From Volvox africanus (Eukaryota > Chlorophyta > Chlorophyceae > Chlamydomonadales > Volvocaceae), in NCBI GenBank assembly GCA_030268105.1, contig BSDZ01000094.1, positions 3,072,501 to 3,136,500 of the forward strand: a stretch of DNA of 64,000 nt. The letters are read 5' to 3'. Each line of letters begins with the position of its first letter. Position 1 is the stretch's first letter. Positions 49,914-62,574 of the stretch are shown here, piece after piece. Made by a program: the position numbers and the translations under genes. The notes below the pieces were generated by a model. That model was not told the origin of the DNA. It did not search any database and was given only the letters and a program-made list of their open reading frames with translations.

Positions 49914-52900
49914 TCAGTATTCGATTTTATGCAACTGCTTTCCCTTTTCAAAGGTGCGCCCCGTGGTCTCGAGGTATTGCTCCACAGGAATCAAGTAGAC
50001 CTTGCCACTGGGGTCCGGGGTGAAGTGCTGCAGGGAGGCGTATGCCTGTGGTTGGGAGAGAAAGTTGTCGAAACAGATGAGAGGCCAGGAAGAAGGCGAA
50101 GTGCGAAATGCAAGGTGGGGGCTCGGAAGGGAGAGAGGGCCAGGCGAGTTTGCATGAGGGCAATCTGCTTTGGTTTCCCCAAGATCTGGTCCCTTGTGGC
50201 TGTCATTCGGTCACACGCACCTAAACCTATAGACACCTGCACATACACACACATATACCTGCAACAGCCTCAACCAGTAGCAGGATCGCGCTCGTTTATT
50301 GAGATACTTGAGTGCTACAGCCTGGGCAGCAGCAGCTATGCGCTCGGCCTACAGGGGTACAGGGGTCAGGGAAGGAAGCCAGGGAGCACGGAAAAGGCGT
50401 GGTTACCCAAGGGCCATGTTCAAGTTCTGGTCAACGAGGTACAGACTTAATGCCCGAGTCCACAGAGAATACCTTCTGCGGCACATACTCAGAACCTGGA
50501 TTCTCCCAATCAATCAACCATGAGATGTTGCCAGAGGAGATGTCGTAACACCATGCCATCTGCGCACCCAACATGAACCTTATAAGCCGTGCCCCTTTTC
50601 CGCCCACACAAGGTACATACCTCCTCCAAAGCCCAACCCTCCCTCAGTGTTTCCCTTTCCCACGTCCCGGCCTCCAGCCACACGCCGGCTGTGGATGCCG
50701 CACCTCCTTGTCATGTGCTGTAGCCCAACGCAGCGCCCCCAGCACATCCTCCGGGCCCCCGCCCTGCCGCCACACTGGAATATAGTGCTCGTACGGCCTT
50801 ATGAGGGAACGGAGGTTATATTTCCAAACATAACAGGAGGTAAATGGTGGGAAGGACAAACGCACATTCACGAATACATGGACATATAAATCTAAACAGT
50901 TGGTGATCTGCTAGCTGCATACACGGGGTTGATGTGTTCACATACCTGACATTGACACGGGCAGGTGGGTACATACAGGGACCACCCAGACCATCAAGGG
51001 ATTATATACATATATATAATATAATATAATATAATATAATATAATATAATATAATATAATATAATATAATATAATATAATATAATATAATATAATATAAT
51101 ATAATATAATATAATATAATATAATATAATATAATATAATATAATATAATATAATATAATATAATATAATATAATATAATATAATATAATATAATATAAT
51201 AATAATATAATAATATAATAATATAATATAACATAACATATAATTATATATAATAATATTATTTACTAATATTATATAGTATATAGTATATATAATATTT
51301 CATTGAGGGAGGACAGGGGGAGAGCAGGGCAGAGGGAGCATATATTGCTCCTTCTGGAGATTGGGATGTTGATAACAAGAAGACCAGGGTGGTAATTACA
51401 AGGAGAAGCATGCAGGCAAACAGAAAAACACTCAGAAAAAAGCTTGTCATTCATTACAGAAATGTTTGCACACGTGGTGCGCATTGATAGTATTGCTTAA
51501 ATCAAAAGGTCCTCCGCCTTTTTGTCTGCCTAGAGGATTCGGATGGGGGATGTGCATTCGGAGCTGTCGCGCGAAACGTGGTGTGGGATGCTGCCTGACA
51601 TTGCTCCCATAGCCGCATCCCCACGCCCCTTTCCTGGCCTAACCTCTCCCCAAGCAGCTCCCTTCTCACCCCCTCGTGACAGCTCCCGGTGGCTTCTTTC
51701 CTAGGACGTCCGAGGGTTGTGTCTATAACGTGCATGTCCAAACATCAACATGTTGAGATGAGCGATACATACATATCAAAGAATGAGAAGCAAGAAAGAG
51801 GTGACATAGCAACGGCGAGGGAGGAGCGCTTTTCTCTCTTACAAATCGAGCCTCCCTTTGGTCCTCCTCCTTGTTTCATTGCACCATTTCGTCGTCCTCC
51901 CCTGTGGCCCCTGACCCGCCGTGGCGCACCTGACGAGGTGGTAGTAGAAGGTCTTGTACCCGGAGTCCTCTTTCAGGATAAGGGACCGCAGCGGCAGCAG
52001 CTGCTCGAGGCGAGAGCTCAGGGCCTGACCGTCAAGCTGTGCGCATGTAAGGGAGTGGAAAGCGTGTGGGTGACAGGAACGAGAGCAACGGGAGGTGGGT
52101 TGCAGCTCAGGTGATGGGGGAAAGGGGGGGGTGGTCGGACTTGGGCGGGAGGAGGCTGAAGGAGTGAAGGAGTAATCGGTGGGTTTGCGCTTTTGGAGAG
52201 TATACTCCCAGAATCCCAATATAGTAAAGAAGGGGCATGGCTTCGGCTTCGGCTTCAATTTCGGCTTCTCCCTGCCCTTCCCCGTCCCCTCACAGTACTC
52301 ACATGCAGCAGGTACTTATATGCCGCGTGTTTCTCCAGGCTTACACGCGGGCCACTCTTCACGTCCAGCAGGTCGGGGTACCGGCGGGCAGCCCACTCCA
52401 TGAAGTGTGCCCGTACCGCACAGATCAGCGTCAGAGGGGATTCCTGCCGATGAGGTCAACGAACAAAGGGACAGGGCTGGGTGCGGTCGAGAGGGAGAGC
52501 GGGAGTAATTGCGGGCGCGCACGCGCGCGCGAGAGAAAGAGAGATTGCTGCATCTGTGCGTGCATGTGTATGGCTGTAGGAAACGATGCCCCACCTGTCG
52601 GCAAATGGACGAATTGCGGGCCCCCAACCGCAGCGTACTATTGGCCAGAGGATGGATGTACCGATAATACTTGGAGAATCTGTGTACGACAAAATCACAC
52701 GACAACGGGGACCAGGGAACATGGGAATAACTATTCACTTTCTTATTAGCATCGGCGTAATAAAGAAAACAAAATTAATTATGCATGAAGCGAGAGAAAA
52801 ACCTCCGATTGAAACGTCGCAACCTTCTCTGCTACATGGCGCGAGGCCTCCTCCCTGCTTCTCACTCACCGCCTGCTTCCATTCGCATTTGGACCCTGCG

Positions 52901-54172
52901 AGGTAACTGTACCACAGCGCTGCTCTCCTTCACGGCCCCTCCTTCCCGCCCTCACCTCGTCACACCGGGCCCCGGGCCCCAATCCCGTCACCCTGAACTC
53001 CGGGCTCACTCTTTCGTCCGGCCTTCCTGTCTCTCCCCCACCACTCCACGCGCATTTACCACGGCTTTCCCCGCCCTTCCCCCGGTTTCCCTACCCGCAC
53101 TGTAGTCCTCAGCAAAGCAGTACCAGGACTCGTTAATTCGCCTTCCCACCCGCCCTCTTCCCACCCGCCCACTTCCCACCGGCCAAACACAATCGGCTGC
53201 CGCTGATCCCAGGGATACTTCGCCGCCAGCTGCTCCGCATTCGCCAGGTACTTGTGAGTGTACTTCTTCGTGTAGAAGTGGAAGATCTGCAGACGCCATG
53301 TTAAAGTCACCAGGTCACCGGGAAGGCAGTAAGGACGCCTAAGCGGCATCGTGAGGCTCAAATGCGATAGAATGGGAACAACGCGATGTGATTATGATTG
53401 TGATTACAAGTTTGTGAACTCGTAAGCCCCGGATCGAGCGATGTAAGCATAGGGGCGGCCGGGTCGGATACGTCATGTCATACCATGCACGAATGCCTGG
53501 AAGTAATGACTGTACGGATGTTCGTACCGGGATCTTGATGTCCGCGTGCTCATCTGACGAGCAAAACCGCATTACGGGGGGTATGAGTCCGGGCCGCTGG
53601 TCAGCGGCCAGCACCAGTGGCCGATCTGAGCTGGCGATAACAAATTCCATATTGGGGATCTGGCTGCCGTACTGTCGTGCGAGATCCAGCATGACGAGCA
53701 TGTATGTGAACAAGATGTTGACGTGATGGCCTAACCCTTCCAGTTTGGGCTCGTCAATCAGGTACGGCACTCCGCCGTAAAAGGCCAGTGTCATACCCTT
53801 CTGACCGCCCTTGGTAGTGTATCGGTTGATAGCAAGATCCAGTGCTTCACGGCTGATCCCGGTCGTGTCATTCCAACGACGGAGATCCTCTCTAATGCCA
53901 TCGTACAGATTTCCTAAGGTGTTACAATACGCGAGCTGCTCGTCCAAAGGATACGTGATGTTGCCGTAATAGCGTGTCAGATCGCCCCGCACAGTGGGAA
54001 GGAGCATCGGTGGCAGCAGTGGCGGCGCTACCAGCAGCAGTAACAGAGACGGTAGGGATGGAAACAATAGATGTAGCTTTAAGCGATATGTGATGAATTG
54101 GCGCCGAATGGGATGGTAAGGTGATGAAATTACTAGTGCTGTTGTCGATGAATCATCACATGCTGGTGCCAT
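49914..54172 (-). CDS. Family-90 glycosyltransferase (CAP10-like), copy 1
   Basis: Eight exons (54172-53528, 53286-53180, 52679-52595, 52443-52303, 52036-51930, 50797-50704, 50342-50259, 50045-49914) join in phase and give 464 aa. Residues 33-55 are hydrophobic (LLFPSLPSLLLLLVAPPLL), giving a type II anchor for the secretory pathway. Family features include NMEFVIASSDRPL and VMRFCSSDEH, and the donor-site region YKYLLHLDGQALSSRLEQLL followed by LILKEDSGYKTFYY and YEHYIPVWRQ. GT90 (CAP10, POGLUT) enzymes transfer xylose or glucose to glycans or proteins in the ER or Golgi; here a cell-wall or matrix glycan is plausible but not shown. It is divergent from its paralogue at 56011. The 5' half lies in one exon where the paralogue has three. 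Confidence 0.88.
51016..51240. repeat. (ATAAT)n microsatellite in GT90 copy 1 intron 5
   Basis: About 40 copies of the pentanucleotide ATAAT, degrading into ATAATA variants at the right end. Frames across it read only Tyr-Ile-Leu runs and are not genes. Confidence 0.95.
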
Positions 54173-56010
54173 CCGGTAGACGCCCGCTGAAAAATGAAAC
54201 CGCCCACGGCAATTCGATACAGAGTAACGGCGTATAGTCGAATACTTGGCTACGTTTCCCGAGGGTGGGGGCGATGAAGCGAACAGAATGCTGCCGCTGC
54301 GTCAAGACGTTGATTGTTTACCGAACACCGCCAAGGCTGATCACCATATGCTTCCATCCATTGAAATTTCCTTTATCCGAATGCCATGTCCAAATCACCA
54401 AAGTGATTCGTATTTCCACCGGACTTCGTCATTACTGAGCTTTCCTGCTTGCACCTCGCTGCTTGCTCCTGGTTGCCAGTAATTCAAATGCCGTAATATT
54501 TGACGGATGAATAGATAAAGTTCCGTTCACCATAGACTGTCTGCATGGTGCATGCACGGTTGGTAATTAGTTGTCGAAGCTATATCTGTCAGGGACCCCA
54601 TATAACGGTAGTATGCTAGATATAAGAAAATGTTTCCAGGAAATTAAAAAATAATCTTGTTCCTTTTTCGCAACTATGCACGGAACAATCAGCTCCTCTA
54701 GGTTCTCAACAGAAGTATTTGGGCAACAGATTTGCATGATTTATAAGGATAATTACATTATTGCTTCTTGTTTGCTTAATTCCTTGCTTTGAGTTCATGC
54801 GTTGTACATCCAGAAACGGCCAACGACTAACGATTGCGATAAGTACGGCCAGAGCAGGATACGGCGGATACCGAGTAGGTGAGAACTGAGAAGGTGTGAT
54901 AAGTTGATGACAGCATGAAGTTGTCAGTATCTTAAGCAACCAACGCATAGTGCGTAATCGGTCGCACGACGTTACTTCCCTTAACTCGTAGGGCCTAGGG
55001 CATAGTGCATCGGGATTTTTCCTCAAATAATAGCAGGATGGTTTGCGATTGCAACCCAAGTGCATGACGCGAATTTCAACATGCCAGTCTTAGCTCTTGA
55101 TATTCTCTGATACGCTCTTATCGGCAGCCGCGGCAGTCGTAACACGCCAGTAGGGTTTTGGCATGTCGCCCGCCTGCTATCCGCACCGCTGGCAGGTAAA
55201 ACCTAAATCCAAACCCCAACCCCAACTAAGTACACCCGACTTGTGCGCGAGTCAGGGAAGGTTCAAGGCGACTACTCATATGCTTCATCTGTCAGAATCT
55301 GTCACCTCCCTCCGCTCATGGCGGATGGACCAAAATAGCTTAAGTGGTCAAATAGCTACGGAAAGTCGGCGACGGCGGACGCTTAAGAGCCGTCTATCCG
55401 GTCCGTCGCCCTCTGGACCACAAGCCTCTGCCATCGACTTCGTACGCACAAGGTCTTGCTGACCCTTGACTGACAGGCGGCTCATACAATCGAACGAGCC
55501 GGGATGCGAGGGCACATAAGGACACCTGAGGGCATCTATGCTCTCTACTTTCTATTCCCAAAAATATCTCCTTGATGAGTAAGGTAACAATTATCATTGT
55601 GACAATACTTTCAACCATGAAGTAGAACAAATTGACTTACTCAGCTCCAACGCCCGGACGTACATGCCTCGTAGGTGGGTCCGTACATCACCAGAAACGG
55701 ATTAATGGCCAGGGACTCAACGTGCTCCATAGTTTCATATGTGCCAAATAGACCTATGTAGCTCAAAATCACTATTAAATGAGGTCCAATTCCTGGCCTC
55801 ATGGGTCTGTTGTCCGCCGACCTGTTATAATTGCTGGATGTCAATTTATATTATTTAAGGATGAAACTTTCAAAGATGATCATTCATAAAACATTATTGG
55901 AGTCGGGAGCGTGCGGCGTGTCTCATTGCTACGGGTCTTGACACAAGGACAGCTGAGGGAACCCATAACAGACTGATAAAGCGATTATATTTCATTTTGT
56001 AAAGATTATC
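54173..56010. other. Divergent region between the two GT90 genes
   Basis: This 1.84 kb shared upstream region must contain both GT90 promoters. Within 54720-55850 the minus strand has several exon-like membrane-protein stretches, listed separately. Confidence 0.4.
54720..55850 (-). pseudogene. Exon-like membrane-protein stretches, unresolved gene or relic
   Basis: Three minus-strand stretches look like protein rather than spacer. The first, near 55800-55650, starts at an ATG and reads LIVILSYIGLFGTYETMEHV. The second, near 55620-55520, reads FMVESIVTMIIVTLLIKEIF and ends at a CAG|GTGTCC site. The third, near 54890-54770, follows a cttctcag acceptor, reads YPALAVLIAIVSRWPFLDVQ and ends at a GTAATT site. 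I could not join them in a single phase-consistent frame, so this may be a decayed gene or one with unseen exons. Confidence 0.25.
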
Positions 56011-59000
56011 ATGTCTAATGTGTCCCTCGCGGCTGTCACCCACTTCTCCCTATTTTTTTTGTCCGCGTTGACGGCATTGGGGAGACAACTTCCGGAGGTG
56101 TGCGATAATTATGATCCACTATACACATCAATTACACGTGACCTTGATGTTTACAAGCGCAATGGAGGCATACCAGCAAACCTGATTTACCGGACGATGG
56201 TTCTACATAGGTGAGCGAAGACCTTTTGCGATGATCACTATGCTATCACTATTAAATTGAATTGTCCAAATTCTGTTGCTTTTTTTAATATACTGATTCG
56301 GCTGCTGGCATACATGGCTCTGCATTTTTATTACAGTATTACATTCTCCCTAACGCCCCCTAAACGCGGCATTTCCAGTCTACGTCCCACAACCGGGCCC
56401 CCATTGGACATGCTTCCGTATTTCCGTCCCCATCTGTCTGCAGCGCTGGCTATCGCGAAAAGGGTCTGGCGGTGGCAATCTACCATGGTAAGGTCTACGT
56501 CATCTCCAACACCCGGTCGATCAACCTGAAGCGCTTCGGCCACCATGTAAGCAACCCCTCCAAACCAGCCCCATACAATAGCCAATACCCATACGTTGTC
56601 GTGTCGTCGTGACGATGGCTGAGGGAGATGGGACTTCCCATGGGTCTTCCCATCCCGCGGGGCCCTCGAAGAGTTGTCCCGGTAAGCCTAAATGTCCATA
56701 TGCGGGGCCGTTGTGGGGACAAAGGTGAGGGCTCCAATCCAGCCAACACGCGGAGACGGCCAATATAGCAGTAATGGCGGTGGCGGTTGTGGCGGTAGTG
56801 GTTAAACATCAACCATCAACAGCTGGTGGACGCACTAAGAAGGAGGAACACAGCCGCATCAGCACCGGAGGCAAAACCAGCAACACAGCAGCACAAGCAC
56901 CAGCGGTGGCAGCGACATTGACAGCTCTTACACCACCACCAGTGGCGGCAGCTGCAGCGGTAGTTACTTAGTATCAGCGAGGTCCATGGCCGCTTGCATT
57001 GCCGGTGGTACTGCCATGGCTGCAGTAATAAAGTATCCGATCGGCGGCGGCTGCCTCTGAGGCCTCTAAGGCCTCTGGTTGTGCTGTCCAACTTGCACGC
57101 GGCGGTGGCATGACGCTGAACGGGCGAGACGTTCATTAGATCTCGTTCACGATTTCTTGGACTGGGTTGGGTTTGGCTGTGTTCGAAAGAACAACATCGG
57201 ACATCATGGGAATGGTAACAGGAACATCTCCAGGGGTTGTCACGGGGCCGCCCAACCCCACCTGTCATTACCCGCGGCTGTTACTTTCCAGCTCCCCTCC
57301 CCGCATATCACACAATCCAACGCAGCGTTTGGTTCTGACACATACGTGACACATTTAGTCCACTCATCTCAATCCAACTTAACGTTGAAGTATTATATTC
57401 ATATTAGTATAAAATTATTTTTTCTGAGAGTGAAAGGCGGGAAAACCCCGCCTTTCACGGCGGTCCCATCACCCACCCGCCCCAGGTGACCTTGTGGGTG
57501 GCCTACCTCAAGGTGCTGATTGATCTAGAGGCAAAGCACGGGTCCATCTTGCCCAATGTGGAGTTCGTGTGGCACACCATCGACCGGCCCATCCGCCTGG
57601 CCAACACGACAGCCGGCGCAGAGAACTTCCCAGTCTTCAGGTTCTGCAAGAGCGTCGTACACCCTGACATCCTGGGTGGGTATGCAAGCGCGGATACGGT
57701 CAAGCGATAGGGGTTCATTTGGGGGAACTTTCTGGAAGAGGTGGGGTCTCTAATATCCTGAGCGGCCTCTGATTGACTCATCCTAATTACATATTGGGAT
57801 TTCTAGTCTAGTTTTCTAGTCAGGTCCCTTCAAAAGCGCTGGAGGGACACGGTTTGGCCAGCATAGCTGCAATTTCGTTTATCTGTATTCCTCACTACCT
57901 GAGTCCCACCGCTCGGGAGCGCTCCATGATGGAGACCCGGGGAGAGCCGTGTTGGTCGTCAAAACAGTAAACATCGAAAACACAGTATCCACTGTATCCA
58001 AACGGTAATGCGGCACTTTACATGGTTGCTTTGTGCTCCTGCGACTTTCTTTCATGTCCCTGCTGCTATCTTCCGTTCCTTGCAACTCCCCTCAACTCAG
58101 CCCCCACGACTCCCCCTCACCCTATTTGAAACCCACCACCATCACCTCACCCTGCTCTCCTTGCTCCTGCCCCTGCTCCGTTCTGGCCCCTGCCCTACCG
58201 GCCTCCCCAGTCCCCAACTTCCACTTTTACATGAAACGCTACCAGACCGATTTCCTTGACCGCATCCCCGACTTCAATACCAAGATCCCCTGGAAGCGGC
58301 GCCACCCACGCGTGTTCGCGCGCTTCTCCGCCTACGGCCGCTACGTCCACCCCGCCGATCCGTCCACGCAGCGACTGGGGGCCGGCGGGGTGCGGCTGTG
58401 CGAGTTGAAGGGGGCTACCACATCCATCTGCCCCGTGAGGGTGCACCTTCACAACTGGGCCAGGAATTTCACGTACGTAATGCGTAATGTGTGTAAGTGT
58501 ATTTCACGTAATGCGTAGTGTGTGTGATGGGGGAATGTAATGGCATATCCGAATTATTGCTGCACTCCAGCATCAGACCCCGCCAGACAGACAGACAGAC
58601 AGCTCTGTGCCTGTGTCCAAATGATGCACGCATGCCTTGCCCTGTATTGCACGTACACGTACACAATAAGCGATAGTCATATACATGCGCTTGTAATACC
58701 GCGCGGGTTGTTAGCCTCCGTTCCTCGACATGGTACGACATTTTACTTGCAACGTGGAAATTCACGTCAACGCTGCCGTACAGTGCTGACCTGGATATTA
58801 GTAAGGACAAGCACGTGCCGATGGAGGGACACATGCAGTACCGGTATTTGCTGCACGTGGACGGACAGGTGCGTTGGGATCTGGATCCGGATTTGGATCT
58901 GGATCTGGTGATAGAGGTTTGGGAGCGCAACCGTTCATGCTGTACGTTGCTTAAAACTTCATCTCCGTGATGTCGTGAGTCCGCATCAGCTTCCCACCTT

Positions 59001-60217
59001 TGCGTACGTTTTATCTCCAGTTCAGTCTTTGAAACACATGTATGCATGCCCGTGTGCTTCATCTCCGCTTTTCCGCCAGGGTCTGTCTTCAAAGCTGGAA
59101 ATGTTGCTGACCCTTGGGTCGCTGGTGATGAAAGAGGAGTCGGGGTACTTGGTGCGTCCGTTCGTCCGTCCGTCCGTCCCAACCCCTCTAATGTTTTAAT
59201 CTCTCATCTCTCATCTCTAGACGACTTCCTATTCTGGCGCATACTCTGTGCTCATTGCGACATACCCATATCAGCAACCCATACCTGACTTATTGCTGGT
59301 GCTGGTGCTGGTGCTGGCGCTGATAGTTACTGTCCTGCACACACGGCCACCTAGGATACACACAAACACAGTATTCACACACCGCCATCCCTATGCCCTT
59401 AAAGCCCACATATTTCATGAACGTCCACCACCGCCAGGGTAACGTATTCGTTCGCACGCTTCAATCGCCACCTCCCCTACATCTCAGAATTTCGGGGCCG
59501 TTTCTGGATGTCTCTTACTACCCCCTTTGCACTCGCACGGCAGATCTTCACTCGCGCTGCATTTACTTGCATCCCGTCTATCCCCCTCCCCAGGCTGCGT
59601 CCTCGAATGCTCCCACAGCCTAAGCGCATTCCCGCCCCGTACTCCGTGCCTTCCCTTGTCCTCACCACACACTGGCCTTTCCCGACCACGTTGGGCCGTA
59701 CAGGCCCAGGAAAGGCGGACCCCGAACGGCCAGGTCTAACATGAGTCGGTTTGCATGCGCTTGACTTGGCAAGGAAGAGCGAATGCCGTGCTGCCTCACC
59801 CACCTCACCCGACTGCCCACCCCTCTTAATCTTCAGGCCTATTACCACCATCTCCTTAAACCCTTCGAGCACTACGTGCCAGTCTGGCCTGTCGGCACTG
59901 GCCCCGAAACCATTCTCGACGCACTCGCCTGGGCTCGATCCCACGACGACGACGCGCATCGGATCGCGACCGCTGGTCAGCAGTTTGCCGCACGTTACCT
60001 CTCGACCCAGGCGCGTGCCTGTTATTGGCTGAAGCTTCTGCAGGAGTACGCTGCTACGTTGTCGTACGATCCGATCCAACACCGCAACATCACTTTGGGC
60101 CCGGATGGCTGGGTGACGGGGGGCCGGTGGCGTTACATCAAGCCCGCTCGGAGCTTTCTGTCGGAAGAAGTCCGTCAGTACCACCCACAGGTGTTGAACA
60201 TGGCCTGGCAGCCGTGA
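56011..60217 (+). CDS. Family-90 glycosyltransferase (CAP10-like), copy 2
   Basis: Seven exons (56011-56210, 56444-56546, 57486-57675, 58211-58472, 58784-58868, 59080-59151, 59837-60217) agree in phase and give 430 aa. Residues 5-24 are a hydrophobic signal (VTHFSLFFLSALTALG). The order of motifs matches copy 1: KGLAVAIYHGKVYVI, NVEFVWHTIDRPIRL, VFRFCKSVVHPDI, NFHFYMKRYQTDF, YLLHVDGQ, GLSSKLEMLLTLGSLVMKEE and HYVPVWPVG. Copy 2 ends in one long exon where copy 1 uses three, and the C-terminal tails differ. Predicted role: transfer of a pentose or hexose to glycans in the secretory pathway. It diverges from copy 1 across 1.84 kb. Gene duplication by inversion is the simplest origin. Confidence 0.87.
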
Positions 60218-62574
60218 GGAAAGAGAGCGTCACGACTGGCACCTGGGGGTGGGGCTTGCCAGGGTAAGCGGGGTAGAGAGCGGCGCGGCTTGGGGCCGTC
60301 TGCGCAGGAAAGAAGGCTCTAAGAGAGGCGGTGGGACGGGATGGGATGGGAAGGGCGAGGGCAATCTGTTTGTGTCACGAAACGAGTGCAAAGCTGTCGG
60401 AGGTTTGGGCTCTCACGGCATGAGCGATGCCAACGGCGGCATAATAAGGGAGGGTTGTGATGAGGGCGGCTCCCTCATGATGGGTTCAAATTTTGGTGGA
60501 ATCAAATGAGGTTGCATGTATATGGGGGAAACGGTATAGCGCGGCAGGATGTGCCGTGCAGGCGCGGTACAATGCGGGTGGTGGCTGCCCAATGGCGCGT
60601 CCTTGCAGTCTGACTCTCGCTGTCGTGCGTTGAAGTCTGATCCGACTTGTACACTCCCGGCAGGGCGTACCTCACGTCCTCTTGGCTCGCCCGTCAGTCC
60701 GGTTTTTCCCGTGAGAGCGTTTCCCCCGCCGGTGCAGGGTAACCTGCTGTCTCATCCATCCTATTGTCGCGCTTGTAGTTCTGGAGCTGCATTTTGAAGC
60801 AGCAGAGGGACAGCTGGGAACACTCTTACAAAGGGGGAAACAGCTAAACGGATAATCTGAGGCAGGCTTACAGCTCGGAGGTTTGTTATCGTCGGCTTTC
60901 CTAGGCCGGCAGACAGTTGGGATGATGCTAGCAGGCGGGCGTGGAGTTTCGGAGCTTGTTTATGTTCATTCCGCGGATTGACGGATTAGGTACGACATCT
61001 TGCTTGTTGGATCGCCAGGCATGCTTTTTCTTTGCAATAAATTCGTCCTGGCCAGATATCTGTCCCCTGACAACAAGGGGGTTTAACTAGGCGCCAGAGG
61101 GAAGGGAGGCAAACAGACAGACAGACAGACAGACAGATAGGGAGCAAGGCCGTTGCCGATAGTAGTGCTCAAAGTATGGATATTGATGCAGATGCGGAGG
61201 TGGATGTGGCTAACGGCGGCGGCGCGCAGTATCGTTCTGGTTCTATTGGATTACGCTATATGCCGTGACGAGTATATGTACGTTGTGGGATGTTGTGAGG
61301 CGCAGGATTTCTTATTGAGCAGAAGGAGATGCGACAGAGGCCTCCTGTGCCTGGGAGGTCAGGGACTGGCGCTGGAAGTCCATGTGATCTCCAGAAAAGA
61401 CTCCATGCGCCTGGTGATATACGGCTTAGAACAACTGCCCTTCTGCATACGGTAATGGAGACGTTTCTCGTCCAGGCGCATGTGCATGTGAATGTATGGG
61501 TGTTTGGAGGCGTGGATGTGGGTCTGGGAGCTTTTTTACGTGTCCAAGGGTGCAGGTCTCGCTGGATGGTACTCACGGCGTGCATAGAAGCGGCCTGATG
61601 GAAAACTCCTCGTTCCTCATGTTAACAAGTCTATTCTTTGTGTCTTTCTCAAACACACAGCCTGCCCTGGAGGCCAGCAGCACCCCAGGGCAGGCAGCAA
61701 TACTGGACAGCTGGATGCCTCCAGCCGTGAGTAAACATCGGCTGGCAACAGAACAGGGAATGGGGCTGATCACGGCGCGCACGACCCACGGCCTAGCGCT
61801 GCGGTGATACCCCTGCGGGTGCATGTACACTCCATTGCGTGTTGCCTATTGCGGGTTTAGAGGTGTTGTGTCATACTTATGCCTGCATTTGAGGGGTCCG
61901 TCAGGGTTGCCTAGAAGGGTTTTATTGGGGGTGTCGTTTTTATTCTCGATCACTGAGCCCGCGGCATCCGCGCTTCGGGCTCTAGTGTCGCTGACCGATG
62001 GAAATGTGGGCGATACCCCCCCCCCTTTGTGGTTGAAGGGGTGGTGCAAGGGGAACGTTCTGAGCTATTCGGATTATGGGGATACGCATCTGAAGAGTTG
62101 GGGAGCATGTCAAATTAGATTGCATAAGCAACGTTGCAGGTAAATGGTGCATCTGCTAGTGATGGAGCAGCACTGGTGTATTGGTCCTCGAATTTTTCCT
62201 GTGGGCGGTAGGCCTCCTCCTGGCCAGCTGCAACGTCCTTCAGTCGCCAGAGCTTTCAAACCGTTGTTGCGTGTCAAACGATAGCAATGGCCTTTTGATT
62301 CCTTGGAGTTACGCTATAAATGCTTAACCAGAGCCAGCTCTGTGCGTAACCAGCCGAATTGTCGTACGTGCTGTATGCTGTCTTTGCTTCCGACTAATGC
62401 ATGTTGCTGCTTTGTATTGGTGAACGCGCTTGTGACTTTCTTATAAGGATGAAGTGCTAATGATTGTTTTTGTCGCTCGTGACAAGGCATGTATACAAGT
62501 CGCAGCTTCCTGGCGCTCGGATCTGGCTTTATGAAACGGGTTTTGTACAACGGTGTCAAGAGTTGAATATACAG
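60218..62574. other. Region after GT90 copy 2 with possible exons
   Basis: Mostly non-coding, with a (CAGA)n microsatellite at 61113-61137. Two + strand stretches resemble exons. One is 61308-61465 (about 50 codons containing GDIRLRTTALLHTVMETFLV). The other is 61662-61730 (PALEASSTPGQAAILDSWM), bounded by CAG and GTGAGT. They could be 5' exons of the gene that continues at 62575, or unrelated. Confidence 0.3.
61113..61137. repeat. (CAGA)n microsatellite
   Basis: Six consecutive CAGA units. Similar short runs occur near 18612-18632 and 58588-58600. Confidence 0.8.

Noticed and set aside
50938..51239. Minus-strand frames encoding Ile-Leu-Tyr runs
   Set aside because: Pure translation of the ATAAT microsatellite inside a GT90 intron.
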